DNA of 64,000 nt from Candidatus Rikenella faecigallinarum (GTDB lineage Bacteria > Bacteroidota > Bacteroidia > Bacteroidales > Rikenellaceae). Below are positions 8,983 through 17,486 of the stretch, in pieces. A program made the translations under genes and the position numbers. A model generated the notes under the pieces. That model did no database searches. It was not told where the DNA came from and worked only from the letters and a program-made list of their open reading frames with translations. Each line of letters opens with the position of its first letter. Positions within the stretch are counted from its first letter, which is position 1. Location: assembly GCA_019113395.1 (NCBI GenBank), contig DXHL01000021.1, positions 180,237 to 244,236 of the forward strand, in the 5' to 3' direction.

Positions 8983-11106
8983 TTAACTTATCTGACTCAA
9001 ATCCAGTTCGACCTTTTTCTGCCGTCCGAGCCTTTCCAACGCTTCGCGCAACAGCGCGTTGCGCTCTTCGGCCAGCGCCGGGTCCTCGGCCAGCACCCCT
9101 TCGGCCACACTCCGCGCATACTCCAGTATTTCGCCATCCTTGGCCAGGTTCGAAACCTTGATTTCGATACCCTGACCGCTCTGCGCCGTACCGTCGATAT
9201 CCCCCGCGCCGCGCAACTGCAGGTCGAGTTCCGACAATCGGAAACCGTCCGTAGTCGAGACCATGGCCTCCATCCGATGCCGTGCTTCAGTGGTCAGTTT
9301 GTCGCCCGTCATGAGGATACAGTAGGACTGCTCGCCCCCCCGCCCCACACGCCCGCGCAGCTGGTGGAGCTGCGAAAGCCCGAACCGTTCTGCGCTCTCG
9401 ATAACCATCACCGTTGCATTGGGTACATTCACACCCACTTCGATAACCGTCGTTGAGATAAGGATTTGCGCTTTGCCCTCCTTGAAGAGTTCCATTCCGT
9501 AGTCCTTGAGTTTGGCGGGCATTTTGCCGTGCACCACCACACTGGTATATTTCGGCGGCGGGAACTCCCGTGCAATCACCTCGGCACCCGCCTCGAGGTT
9601 GGCCACGTCCATCTTTTCGGACTCCTGAATCAGCGGGTAGACGATATAGACCTGCCGTCCGCGTTCGATTTGCTCTCGGAGGAATCCGAAGAGCCTCAAC
9701 CGGTGCGACTCACGGGCATGGGAGGTGTGGATGGGTTTTCGTCCCGGGGGAAGTTCGTCAATCACCGAGACGTCGAGGTCTCCGTAGAGGGTCATGGCCA
9801 GTGTCCGCGGGATGGGCGTGGCGGTCATCACCAGCACATGGGGCGGCATCTCCTGATTTTTGAGTCTCAGTTTGGCCCGCTGCATCACCCCGAAACGGTG
9901 CTGTTCGTCAATCACCACAAACCCCAGCCTCGAGAACTGCACCCCGTCTTCAATCAGGGCGTGGGTACCTATCAGGAGGTTTATTTCGCCCGAGAGGAGT
10001 CCTTCGGCAATCTCTTCGCGTTTTTTTTTGCGTGTACTTCCGGTGAGCAGTTCCACTTTCAGACCGGTCGTTTCGACCATTTCGACTATCGAGCGGTAGT
10101 GTTGCGTGGCGAGGATTTCGGTCGGAGCCATGATGGCGCTTTGGAATCCGTTGTCGGCGGCAATCAGCACGCACAGCAATGCGACAATCGTTTTTCCGCT
10201 CCCCACATCGCCCTGCATGAGGCGGTTCATCTGGTGTCCGCTAATCATGTCGCCGCGTATCTCCTTCACCACCCGTTGTTGGGCTGCCGTGAGGGCAAAG
10301 GGGAGATTCTCGTGGTAGAACATGTTGAAATAGCCTCCGATTTTCGGCATCAGATAGCCTTGACTTTTCTCGGTTCTTACGCGCCGTTGCCCGAGCAGTT
10401 GGAGTTGGATGACGAAGAGTTCTTCGAACTTCAGCCGTCTCATGGCGGCATTCAGGGCTTCGGCCGATGCCGGGAAGTGAATATCGTGGAGAGCCTGAGC
10501 GCGGGTTACGAGCCCCTCACTCGCCAACAGATAGGACGGCAATGTTTCGGGGATATTGTCCTTGACCACTCCCCAGAGGGTCCGCATGGCATTGTATATC
10601 GCCCGCGTTCCCAGCCCCATGGAGGAGAGTCGTTCGGTGGTACTGTATATGCCCTGCATTCCGACGGGTTCCTGTCCCTCGACCACAATCGGGGGTTCGA
10701 ACTCGGGATGCACCATGTTGGGAGTTCCGTTGAACATTGTGGGTCGGCCGAAAAAGATATATTCCCGCCCCACTTCGAGTTTTTTCATCACATAGCGCAC
10801 CCCCCGGAACCAGACCACCTCCATTTCTCCGGTATCATCGGACACCACCAGCGACAGTCTTGCCTTGGGTCCGTGTCCGATAATTCCCATGTCCACGACC
10901 CGTGCCCTGACCTGAACGAATTGCGTTGCCATTTCATCGTTGAGTTGGGCAATGGGATAGATTTTCGAGCGGTCTACGTATCGGAACGGGATATGCATCA
11001 ACAGGTCGCCAAATGTCTCGACGCCGATTTCGGCCGCGAGCGTTTCGGCTCGTTTTTGTCCGATACCGGGGAGGTACTGTATGGGTCTGTCGAGGATAGT
11101 ATCCAT
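8983..11106 (-). CDS. recG: ATP-dependent DNA helicase RecG
   Basis: The start is moved to MDTILDRPIQYLPGIG (11106), giving 707 residues, because the longer ORF crosses the promoter. It has an N-terminal wedge/OB domain, then SF2 motifs: Walker A QGDVGSGKT, TGSTRKKKREE, IGTHALIEDG, DEQHRFGV, VMTATPIPRTLA and the C-terminal QLHQLRGRVGRG. RecG remodels stalled forks and Holliday junctions. It heads a probable recG-rmuC operon. Confidence 0.95.
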   Translation of the reverse strand: MDTILDRPIQYLPGIGQKRAETLAAEIGVETFGDLLMHIPFRYVDRSKIYPIAQLNDEMATQFVQVRARVVDMGIIGHGPKARLSLVVSDDTGEMEVVWFRGVRYVMKKLEVGREYIFFGRPTMFNGTPNMVHPEFEPPIVVEGQEPVGMQGIYSTTERLSSMGLGTRAIYNAMRTLWGVVKDNIPETLPSYLLASEGLVTRAQALHDIHFPASAEALNAAMRRLKFEELFVIQLQLLGQRRVRTEKSQGYLMPKIGGYFNMFYHENLPFALTAAQQRVVKEIRGDMISGHQMNRLMQGDVGSGKTIVALLCVLIAADNGFQSAIMAPTEILATQHYRSIVEMVETTGLKVELLTGSTRKKKREEIAEGLLSGEINLLIGTHALIEDGVQFSRLGFVVIDEQHRFGVMQRAKLRLKNQEMPPHVLVMTATPIPRTLAMTLYGDLDVSVIDELPPGRKPIHTSHARESHRLRLFGFLREQIERGRQVYIVYPLIQESEKMDVANLEAGAEVIAREFPPPKYTSVVVHGKMPAKLKDYGMELFKEGKAQILISTTVIEVGVNVPNATVMVIESAERFGLSQLHQLRGRVGRGGEQSYCILMTGDKLTTEARHRMEAMVSTTDGFRLSELDLQLRGAGDIDGTAQSGQGIEIKVSNLAKDGEILEYARSVAEGVLAEDPALAEERNALLREALERLGRQKKVELDLSQIS

Positions 11107-11117
11107 AGGGTCTATGA

Positions 11118-11125
11118 CAAAGGTA
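11118..11125 (-). promoter_or_regulatory. recG promoter -7 box
   Basis: TACCTTTG on the minus strand is only 11 bp before the recG start codon, implying a very short leader. Confidence 0.5.
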
Positions 11126-11200
11126 ACGAAATTCGGCGGCATTTTGGATGGGTACAAACGAAAAGTGGGGTCCACGGATTGTTCAGACCGAAATAAGGAT

Positions 11201-11208
11201 TATATTTG
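11201..11208 (+). promoter_or_regulatory. Promoter -7 box of the DUF3108 gene
   Basis: TATATTTG on the plus strand fits TAnnTTTG and lies 112 bp before the ATG at 11321. It is divergent from the recG promoter. Confidence 0.45.
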
Positions 11209-11320
11209 TTTTTTGCAGGAGCCGTTCAGGGAGATCGGCCGACGGAGTGGCGTTTCCGAACGCCGCGGTGCGACACCGGTATCGGCTTCTGACAGCCAGT
11301 ATTCAGTAACCGTACTCGTT

Positions 11321-12139
11321 ATGAAGAGACTACTGTTCGTATCGTTCGCCTTGTGGGGCATGTTCGGCCCCGCTCAGTCTCATGGTCAGTCGCTGTCGTT
11401 TCAGCCGGGCGAGGAGCTGACCTATACGGCCAGTTACAGTGCCGCCGTGCTGACCACCGATGTGGCGACGGTGACCTTCCGCACCACAACCGACCAGGTG
11501 GAGGGGATTCCCTGTTATCGGATTTGGGCCCGCGGAGTAACGCGTCCGTTCTACTCGGTCTTTTTCAAGATGGACGACGTGTATGAGACGTGGCTTGAGC
11601 AATCGAGCCTTCGTCCTCTCGTGGCCACCTCGGATTTGAAGGAGGGGAGCTACCGTTACCGCAGTCGGATGCAGTTCAACTGGAAGTCGGGGTTGGTCTA
11701 CACCTATGGTAAGAATCTGAAACGAGGCTACGAGAAGGGGAGGACCATGTCCGTCACGGGAGCCGACTTGGACCCTGTGTCCCATTTTTTCAACCTGCGC
11801 TGCCTCGGCGCGTTGAGCCAGATGAAGAGCGGTCAGAAAGGTCGTTTGAATTTGGTGATGGTCGATACGATACGCACCGTGGAGTACAAGTTTTTGGGGC
11901 GTGAGATTATCGAGACCCCGGCCACGGGTCCGGTTCGTTGTTTGAAGTTCACGTGTCAGTTGGCGCCGGACGATGCCCAGTCGTTCCAGGAGGGGACCGA
12001 TTTTTTCATTTGGTTGTCGGACGACCAGAACCGCATTCCGGTTTATCTGGAGACTCCGATACGTGTAGGTCGGGTTTTTGCTACGCTGACCGACTGGAAG
12101 AATCTGGCCCATCCCTTTTCGTCCCGCATACGGCAATAA
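11321..12139 (+). CDS. DUF3108 domain-containing exported protein
   Basis: The start is placed at MKRLLFVSFALWGMF (11321), giving a Sec signal ending near SHGQS and 272 residues in all. The mature protein begins SLSFQPGEELTYTASY, a DUF3108 hallmark. It continues with DDVYETWLEQSSLRPL and DLDPVSHFFNLRC, typical of this periplasmic beta-rich family. Its function is unknown; in Bacteroidetes it is a conserved single envelope gene. Confidence 0.85.
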   Translation: MKRLLFVSFALWGMFGPAQSHGQSLSFQPGEELTYTASYSAAVLTTDVATVTFRTTTDQVEGIPCYRIWARGVTRPFYSVFFKMDDVYETWLEQSSLRPLVATSDLKEGSYRYRSRMQFNWKSGLVYTYGKNLKRGYEKGRTMSVTGADLDPVSHFFNLRCLGALSQMKSGQKGRLNLVMVDTIRTVEYKFLGREIIETPATGPVRCLKFTCQLAPDDAQSFQEGTDFFIWLSDDQNRIPVYLETPIRVGRVFATLTDWKNLAHPFSSRIRQ

Positions 12140-12199
12140 CCATTCCACAGACTTACCTTAAATCAAAATAATCAAAGAGTAGATAAACCACACAAAACA

Positions 12200-15064
12200 A
12201 TGACACATCAAGGCCTCAATTCGGAAGAAGTCGCCGCGAGCCGTGCCAAGCACGGCAGCAACAACCTTACCCCTCCCCCGCGCACTCCGCTGTGGAAGCT
12301 GTTTTTGGAAAAGTTCACCGACCCGGTGATACGTATTTTGTTGATAGCCGCCTTTTTGTCGTTGGGTATTTCGTTTGTGCACGGCGAGTTTTACGAGACC
12401 ATCGGGATTTTCTGCGCTATTTTTTTGGCCACCGGGGTATCGTTTTGGTTCGAGGTGGATGCCGCGCGCAAGTTTGACATTCTGAACCAGGTCAATGACG
12501 ACAGCCCGGTTCGTGTGATACGTGACGGTGAGGTTCGCGAAGTGGGGAAGAAGGAGATTGTGGTGGGAGATATTATTTTGTTGGAGACGGGCGATGAGAT
12601 ACCTGCCGATGCCGAGTTGTTGGAGTCCGTGTCTCTTCAGGTGAACGAGTCGAACCTGACGGGCGAACCGTCAGCTTCGAAGAGCATCCATCCCGAAGAT
12701 TTCAAGGCCGACGCGACCTATCCGGGCAACCATGTATTGCGGGGGACAACGGTGATTGACGGTCATGGGGTGGCTCGCGTGATACGGGTCGGGGACGCCA
12801 CGGAGTTCGGCAAGGTGGCGCGTCAGGCAACGGTGAAGTCGGAAGAGACGACCCCGCTGAACCGCCAGTTGGAACGGCTGGCCAAGCTGATTGGGGTGAT
12901 TGGTTTTGCACTGGCGCTGATTACGTTCCTTGCGCTGTTCCTGAAGGATGTGTTCGACGGTCAGGACAACTTTACACTGGGTCAAATCGGTCTGTTGGGG
13001 GCAGTATTGGCAGGTGCTGCCGTCGCGTTAGTAAAGGTATGGATACCGATAGTGTACGATGCCTTTTATTTGCTGGGCAAGCCCAAGGAGATGCCTGCCG
13101 CCGTCGAAAAGCTGGGATGGATGTTCTGGTTTGTCTTCGGGGTATTGGTATTTATTGCGATAGCTGCCATTGGGCTGCTGTTCGGAGTGAATCCGCTGTC
13201 GGGGGCTTCGTGGATTAGTCTGGAGGCCGCAGGACGTATTCTGAACTACTTTATGGTGGCGGTGACGCTGATTGTGGTAGCCGTTCCCGAGGGTCTGCCG
13301 ATGAGCGTTACGCTGTCGCTGGCTCTGTCGATGCGTAAGATGTTGAAGTCGAACAATCTGGTTCGGAAGATGCACGCCTGCGAAACGATGGGTGCCACGA
13401 CCGTAATCTGCACCGACAAAACGGGGACCCTGACCCAAAACCAGATGAGCGTCGAAGCGGCTCATTTTGATTACGGGGTTGCACCGTCACTGGTTTACGA
13501 GGGGATTGCAATCAATACGACGGCGAACCTGAACCACGACGACCCGGCCCATCCCAAGCCTCTGGGTAATCCTACCGAGGGGGCTCTGCTGCTGTGGCTC
13601 GAACGGGACGGGATGGACTATACCGCACTTCGCAACGGGGCTTCGGTGGTAGCTCAACTGCCCTTCTCGACGCGCCACAAGTATATGGCCACGATAGTAC
13701 GCTCTGGGGCCGATGGTGCTCAGGGCACTACCCTGCTCTATGTCAAGGGGGCTCCGGAGATGGTGCTGTCGCGTTGCAACAGTCTGAGCGACACTCAGAG
13801 GCAGGAGATTGAAGCCCGTTTGCTGGAGTATCAAGGTAAAGCGATGCGCACGCTGGGCTTTGCTTATCGGGTGCTGCCGGCCGAGACGGATTATTCACAC
13901 TATGATTCCGAGCAGATAAAGGCATTGGTGGCTGAAGGCGGGCTGACTTTTGCCGGCTATACGGCCATCATGGACCCTGTTCGTGGGGATGTACCGGCGG
14001 CAGTGGCCGAGTGTATGCGTGCGGGTATCGCCGTGAAGATTGTGACAGGCGACACGCCGGGGACAGCTCGTGAAATCGGTCGTCAAATCGGTTTGTGGAA
14101 TCCCGAGACCGATGGTCCTCAGAACGAGATTACAGGGGTTGAGTGGGAGGCTCTCACGGACGAAGAGGCGCTGGAACGGGTCTCTTCGATTAAAATCATG
14201 TCCCGCGCCCGCCCGATGGACAAGCAACGACTGGTTCAGATGTTACAGCGCCGCGGTGAGGTAGTTGCCGTAACGGGTGACGGGACCAATGATGCTCCGG
14301 CGCTGAACTTTGCGAATGTGGGTCTTTCGATGGGCAGCGGCACGTCAGTGGCCAAGGAGGCGAGCGACATTACCCTGCTGGACGACTCGTTTGCAAGTAT
14401 TGCGACTGCGGTTATGTGGGGTCGGTCGGTGTACCGGAATATCCAGCGTTTCGTGCTGTTCCAACTGACCATCAATGTAGCCGCGCTGACGATTGTCTTT
14501 ATGGGTTCGTTGCTGGGTTTCACGCTGCCGCTGACGGTAACCCAAATGCTGTGGGTAAACCTGATTATGGACACGTTTGCAGCAGGGGCATTGGCCTCTT
14601 TGCCGCCCGACAAGCGGGAGATGAACCATCCTCCGCGTCGTCTGACCGATTTTATTATCAGTCCGTTTATGCGTCGGTCCATTTTGTGGACAGGATTCAG
14701 TTTTGTCGTGTTGCTGCTGGTCCTGCTCTACATTTTTGGTCATACAGCAGGAGGGGTTACCCCTTATAAGTTGTCTATTTTCTTCACGGTCTTTGTCATG
14801 CTCCAGTTTTGGAACATGTTTAATGCGAAAGCCTATGCGAGTGGCCGCAGTGCGTTTCACGGCTTGACTCATGACACGGGATTTTTGGTGGTATCGCTGC
14901 TGATTGTGGTGGGTCAGATACTGATAGTGTCGTTTGGTGGCGAGGTGTTCCGCGTTGTACCGTTGTCGTTGCGCGACTGGGTGATAGTGATAGCCTCGAC
15001 TTCAGTCGTGTTGTGGATAGGCGAGGTCGTTCGTCTGATTCAGGCTCGCCGTTCTCGGTCATAG
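12200..15064 (+). CDS. P-type calcium-transporting ATPase, PMCA-like
   Basis: The protein has 954 residues. P2-type ATPase signatures appear in order: the actuator motif NESNLTGEP, the M4 VPEGLPM element, phosphorylation motif DKTGTLTQNQ, the nucleotide-binding region LLYVKGAPEMVL, KIVTGDTPGTA, and the hinge VTGDGTNDAPAL, followed by the C-terminal membrane helices (MLWVNLIMDTFAAGALA). It should export Ca2+ with ATP hydrolysis at the inner membrane. A hydrophobic segment of about 90 residues between M3 and M4 is longer than in textbook P2 pumps. A strong terminator follows, and then cassette copy A. Confidence 0.93.
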   Translation: MTHQGLNSEEVAASRAKHGSNNLTPPPRTPLWKLFLEKFTDPVIRILLIAAFLSLGISFVHGEFYETIGIFCAIFLATGVSFWFEVDAARKFDILNQVNDDSPVRVIRDGEVREVGKKEIVVGDIILLETGDEIPADAELLESVSLQVNESNLTGEPSASKSIHPEDFKADATYPGNHVLRGTTVIDGHGVARVIRVGDATEFGKVARQATVKSEETTPLNRQLERLAKLIGVIGFALALITFLALFLKDVFDGQDNFTLGQIGLLGAVLAGAAVALVKVWIPIVYDAFYLLGKPKEMPAAVEKLGWMFWFVFGVLVFIAIAAIGLLFGVNPLSGASWISLEAAGRILNYFMVAVTLIVVAVPEGLPMSVTLSLALSMRKMLKSNNLVRKMHACETMGATTVICTDKTGTLTQNQMSVEAAHFDYGVAPSLVYEGIAINTTANLNHDDPAHPKPLGNPTEGALLLWLERDGMDYTALRNGASVVAQLPFSTRHKYMATIVRSGADGAQGTTLLYVKGAPEMVLSRCNSLSDTQRQEIEARLLEYQGKAMRTLGFAYRVLPAETDYSHYDSEQIKALVAEGGLTFAGYTAIMDPVRGDVPAAVAECMRAGIAVKIVTGDTPGTAREIGRQIGLWNPETDGPQNEITGVEWEALTDEEALERVSSIKIMSRARPMDKQRLVQMLQRRGEVVAVTGDGTNDAPALNFANVGLSMGSGTSVAKEASDITLLDDSFASIATAVMWGRSVYRNIQRFVLFQLTINVAALTIVFMGSLLGFTLPLTVTQMLWVNLIMDTFAAGALASLPPDKREMNHPPRRLTDFIISPFMRRSILWTGFSFVVLLLVLLYIFGHTAGGVTPYKLSIFFTVFVMLQFWNMFNAKAYASGRSAFHGLTHDTGFLVVSLLIVVGQILIVSFGGEVFRVVPLSLRDWVIVIASTSVVLWIGEVVRLIQARRSRS

Positions 15065-15092
15065 ATTGGGATTGAGTTTTTGGACCTTTCAT

Positions 15093-15130
15093 CCGCGCTT
15101 TGAGATTTCTCAGAGCGCGGTTTTTGTTTT
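15093..15130 (+). terminator. Terminator of the Ca2+ ATPase gene (left flank of cassette copy A)
   Basis: CCGCGCT-TTGAGA / TCTCAG-AGCGCGG forms a long perfect stem, followed by TTTTTGTTTT. The conserved cassette sequence begins 22 bp later. Confidence 0.9.
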
Positions 15131-15151
15131 GGGTGGTTGGCGGGTTGAATA

Positions 15152-15775
15152 GGTCGTAAGGACGCTTTCCCGGGGGCCGACGGCAGCACGATACTGCAAA
15201 CAGGAAACCCTAATGCACAGACTATTCCAATTTATGGAGCTGACGGAAGTTTATTGACCGAGGAGAGCACATTAGGATTACGATTTATAAAGATTACGAC
15301 AAGTGGCATATTGAGCGAAAACACCTCTCAAGTTTATGCGATTAAAAATCCGCTTGTATTTATTTGTGGAGTGTCATCTCTGTACGACTGGTATACTGAG
15401 TCTTTTCAGAACAATGCTTTGTGGGGCGATAATGTCGAGAAAAGTGCTTATGACCCTTGTCCCGCTGATTGGCGCGTACCAACAGATGCCTCCCTTACCT
15501 TCGGAGATATAACAGTAGAGACTACAACGGTATCCGGTACAGGAAGGGAAGTCGCCAATGGAAGGACTTATCAATCTATGGCCTGGTTTCCAATGGCCGG
15601 ACGTCGTAACAACGACAGTGGTACTTTGCGCTACGTAGGTGGTAGCAGTTGTTCTTGGTCTGCTTCTATTAGCGATACATACTCAATAAGTTTATACTAT
15701 GATACGAGCAATGTCGGCTCTGATTATCTTTACTCCCGGGCCTATGGACAAATGATTCGTTGCGTACAGGAGTAA
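15152..15775 (+). pseudogene. Silent cassette A: promoterless FISUMP/C-type-lectin-like adhesin C-terminus
   Basis: The frame is open for 208 codons but has no start. An in-frame TGA lies at 15146, and the homologous part starts at GRKDAFPGADGSTI. The ORF-track start at 15254 is an internal TTG. Interior motifs shared with copies B and C are PIYGA, YAIKNP, DWYT, LWGD, YDPCPADWRVPT, GRTY, the GxRN..SGTLxxVG segment and RCVQE-stop. This matches the C-terminal part of Bacteroidales fimbrillin/FISUMP-type surface proteins, where the segment normally follows a YQW tripeptide. The interior is AT-richer than the ends. It could be a donor for gene conversion; it is very unlikely to be expressed as it stands. 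Confidence 0.75.
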
Positions 15776-15778
15776 TGT

Positions 15779-15932
15779 GAGGGGGAAGGGAAGGAGCGGG
15801 ATAAGGGGGGAGTAATCCGCAGGGGTATCCGTGTAGGGGAAGAGGGGGAAGGCGCAAGGAGCAGCTCAGGCTCTCCCGGAGGGAAGAGAGCGCAAAGAGA
15901 AGATAAACCCCAGGCGAGGAAACCCGGACACG
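15779..15932 (+). repeat. Conserved 3' element, copy A
   Basis: This noncoding block of about 155 bp begins within a few bases of the cassette stop codon. It matches the blocks at 34749-34900, 55294-55449 (minus) and 63878-64000 (minus) with only scattered differences. Shared landmarks are AGTAATCCGCAGGGGTATCC, GGGAAGAGAG and AGATAAA(C/T)CCCA(G/A)GCGAGGAA. It contains a small CTCTCCC/GGAAGAG hairpin. Confidence 0.85.
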
Positions 15933-16345
15933 CGAAGGGTGCCGCTCGGCACTCGAACCAAACTGCACAGTCAAGGCAGTACCTCAGGTCGAAGCCGGCG
16001 GAGCATGCTCGCCTCAGAGCAGGCCTCCGCATGCGGCGGCTTCGGCCTGACACGAATTGCAAGCCATTCGCATTCTATTGCGGACACAAGTCGGCTCGAG
16101 CGCCGAGCGGCACCTCGGGAGCAGCCGGCGGAGAAATGCAAACAATGTGCGGTAGCGCATTTTTGCGGTTCTCCGCATCCCACCGGCTGCGAACCGCAAC
16201 GGTTGCTCGCGCAACCGCAGCTTCTCGGACAATCATTCCCGCCTCTTTCTGTCAGCGCCAACCCCCGAGCGGCACCCGCAGCCAGCCAAGGGGATCAGGA
16301 GTTTTTGGGGAGTATTTCGCCCCTCCGGCTCCTGCCGCTTACCAA
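15933..16345 (+). repeat. Hairpin array A
   Basis: The array contains large hairpins at 15984-16050 (TCAGGTCGAAGCCG / CGGCTTCGGCCTGA) and 16121-16190 (GCAGCCGG / CCGGCTGC). It also has a small hairpin at 16201-16216 (GGTTGC-TCGC-GCAACC) and a GTGCCGCTCGGCAC palindrome near 15940. The first large hairpin is the reverse complement of modules found in arrays B and D. ORFs called across it are chance frames. Confidence 0.8.
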
Positions 16346-16362
16346 ATAGAATTTTTCGGGAC

Positions 16363-16397
16363 ATGCAGGGCTACAACGCGGGATATGCAGGGCTACA
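16363..16397. repeat. Short direct repeat between array A and the phage module
   Basis: ATGCAGGGCTACA occurs at 16363-16375 and 16385-16397, a 22 bp period. It lies between the end of array A and the last phage gene and may mark a junction. Confidence 0.5.
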
Positions 16398-16424
16398 GCC
16401 TCTCATCATATGCGGAGGAGCGAG

Positions 16425-17417
16425 TTAGAGAATCATGCCACCGATACATCGTCTTGGGGCATCCGTTCCCAATGCGGCTACCGGAGCGTAATCCGGGAAA
16501 TCTTCCCGATTTTGTTCGACATGTTCGATGGCATAGCGGAGGAACATTCTGGCATCGCGCAGCGCTTGTTTGGCGAGGAGTTTCCATTCGTCGGAAGAGG
16601 CCGCCTGAAGGTTTTTCCGGGCAGTCGAAGAGGAAGAGTTATTTTGGGACTGCAAAGAGGTTTCAGAAGAGAGGTCTTTTGAGATGACATGATTTTGTTC
16701 CGCGCTGGAATTTACGGAACTTTCATCGGAAGCATCGACTTTCAGAGTAGTGTCCGAGGTATCATTTTGCGTGGATTGCACCGCTGTTTCACCGGAGTCC
16801 GAGGTATTTGTCGTTGTATCTTTCGAGAGGTCATCCTGAATGACTCTGGACTCTTCCGTCATGGATTCCGAGGAGGTGGTATTGAGTTGTTCCAGGATGG
16901 TATTTTGGTCAGTTTTTCTGTCGTTTTGCGTAAGGTTTTGCGTTTCCGTTACGGTTTGTTCATGGAGTTTGGATTCTTGTTTGGTGGATTTATCGGTAAT
17001 GTTTTTGGATGTGTTTTCGAGTTTGTTTTGGATGGTTGTTTTTTCTTCTACTTCGAGTTGGTTATGTTCTTCTTTGGAGGAGTCCGTTCGATTTTGGAGG
17101 TCATTTTTCGTTGCGGAGGCATTGCTGTCCACCTCCTCAACCGAAGGTTTGAGGACACCCTGGTCTGAGGCTCTGACGACGAGTTCTCCGATGAGTTCAT
17201 ATCGAATAAAGTGAGCGAGTGCCGGTTTAATGTATCCGGAGACAAAAGAGTTGTATTTTTCCAGAATCATATTTCGGTACATTTCCTGTCCGAAGGCCGG
17301 TCGGATGTATCGGATTTGAGCGATTTCGATTCTGGCGAGTCTGATATTTTCGGGTTTAATCGAGTCGTCGGGCGCGAATGCGATACCGAGGACCTCTTCT
17401 GGAGATATAAGTTGCAT
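16425..17417 (-). CDS. Phage head-tail connector-like protein (DUF6712-like) with a disordered insertion
   Basis: The start is moved to MQLISPEEVLGIAF (17417), giving 330 residues. The N-terminal ~95 residues (FAPDDSIKPENIRLARIEIA; KPALAHFIRYELIGELVVRA) and the C-terminal ~60 (KLLAKQALRDARMFLRYAIEHV) form an all-helical connector-like protein. Between them lie about 160 residues rich in Ser, Thr, Asn, Gln, Asp and Glu with almost no hydrophobics, predicted disordered. It is the last gene of the phage head operon, 69 bp after the portal gene. The family assignment is by pattern and moderate. Confidence 0.6.
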   Translation of the reverse strand: MQLISPEEVLGIAFAPDDSIKPENIRLARIEIAQIRYIRPAFGQEMYRNMILEKYNSFVSGYIKPALAHFIRYELIGELVVRASDQGVLKPSVEEVDSNASATKNDLQNRTDSSKEEHNQLEVEEKTTIQNKLENTSKNITDKSTKQESKLHEQTVTETQNLTQNDRKTDQNTILEQLNTTSSESMTEESRVIQDDLSKDTTTNTSDSGETAVQSTQNDTSDTTLKVDASDESSVNSSAEQNHVISKDLSSETSLQSQNNSSSSTARKNLQAASSDEWKLLAKQALRDARMFLRYAIEHVEQNREDFPDYAPVAALGTDAPRRCIGGMIL

Positions 17418-17486
17418 AAGGGGGTGGTATGAATAAGTTAGACGGAGCGTATAGGCGTGTGTCCATGCCTTAGCGTATGGCATGGG

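Noticed and set aside
8983-11106. Functional link of recG, rmuC, ruvC and recR to cassette recombination
   Set aside because: All are housekeeping genes in normal operons; their presence in the same window is not evidence for involvement.
9466-11196. 576 aa plus-strand ORF opposite recG
   Set aside because: Shadow frame created by high-GC codon bias in recG.
15152-16345. Insertion sequence or composite transposon
   Set aside because: No transposase reading frame or terminal inverted repeats are visible in any copy; spread may need a trans-acting enzyme outside the window.
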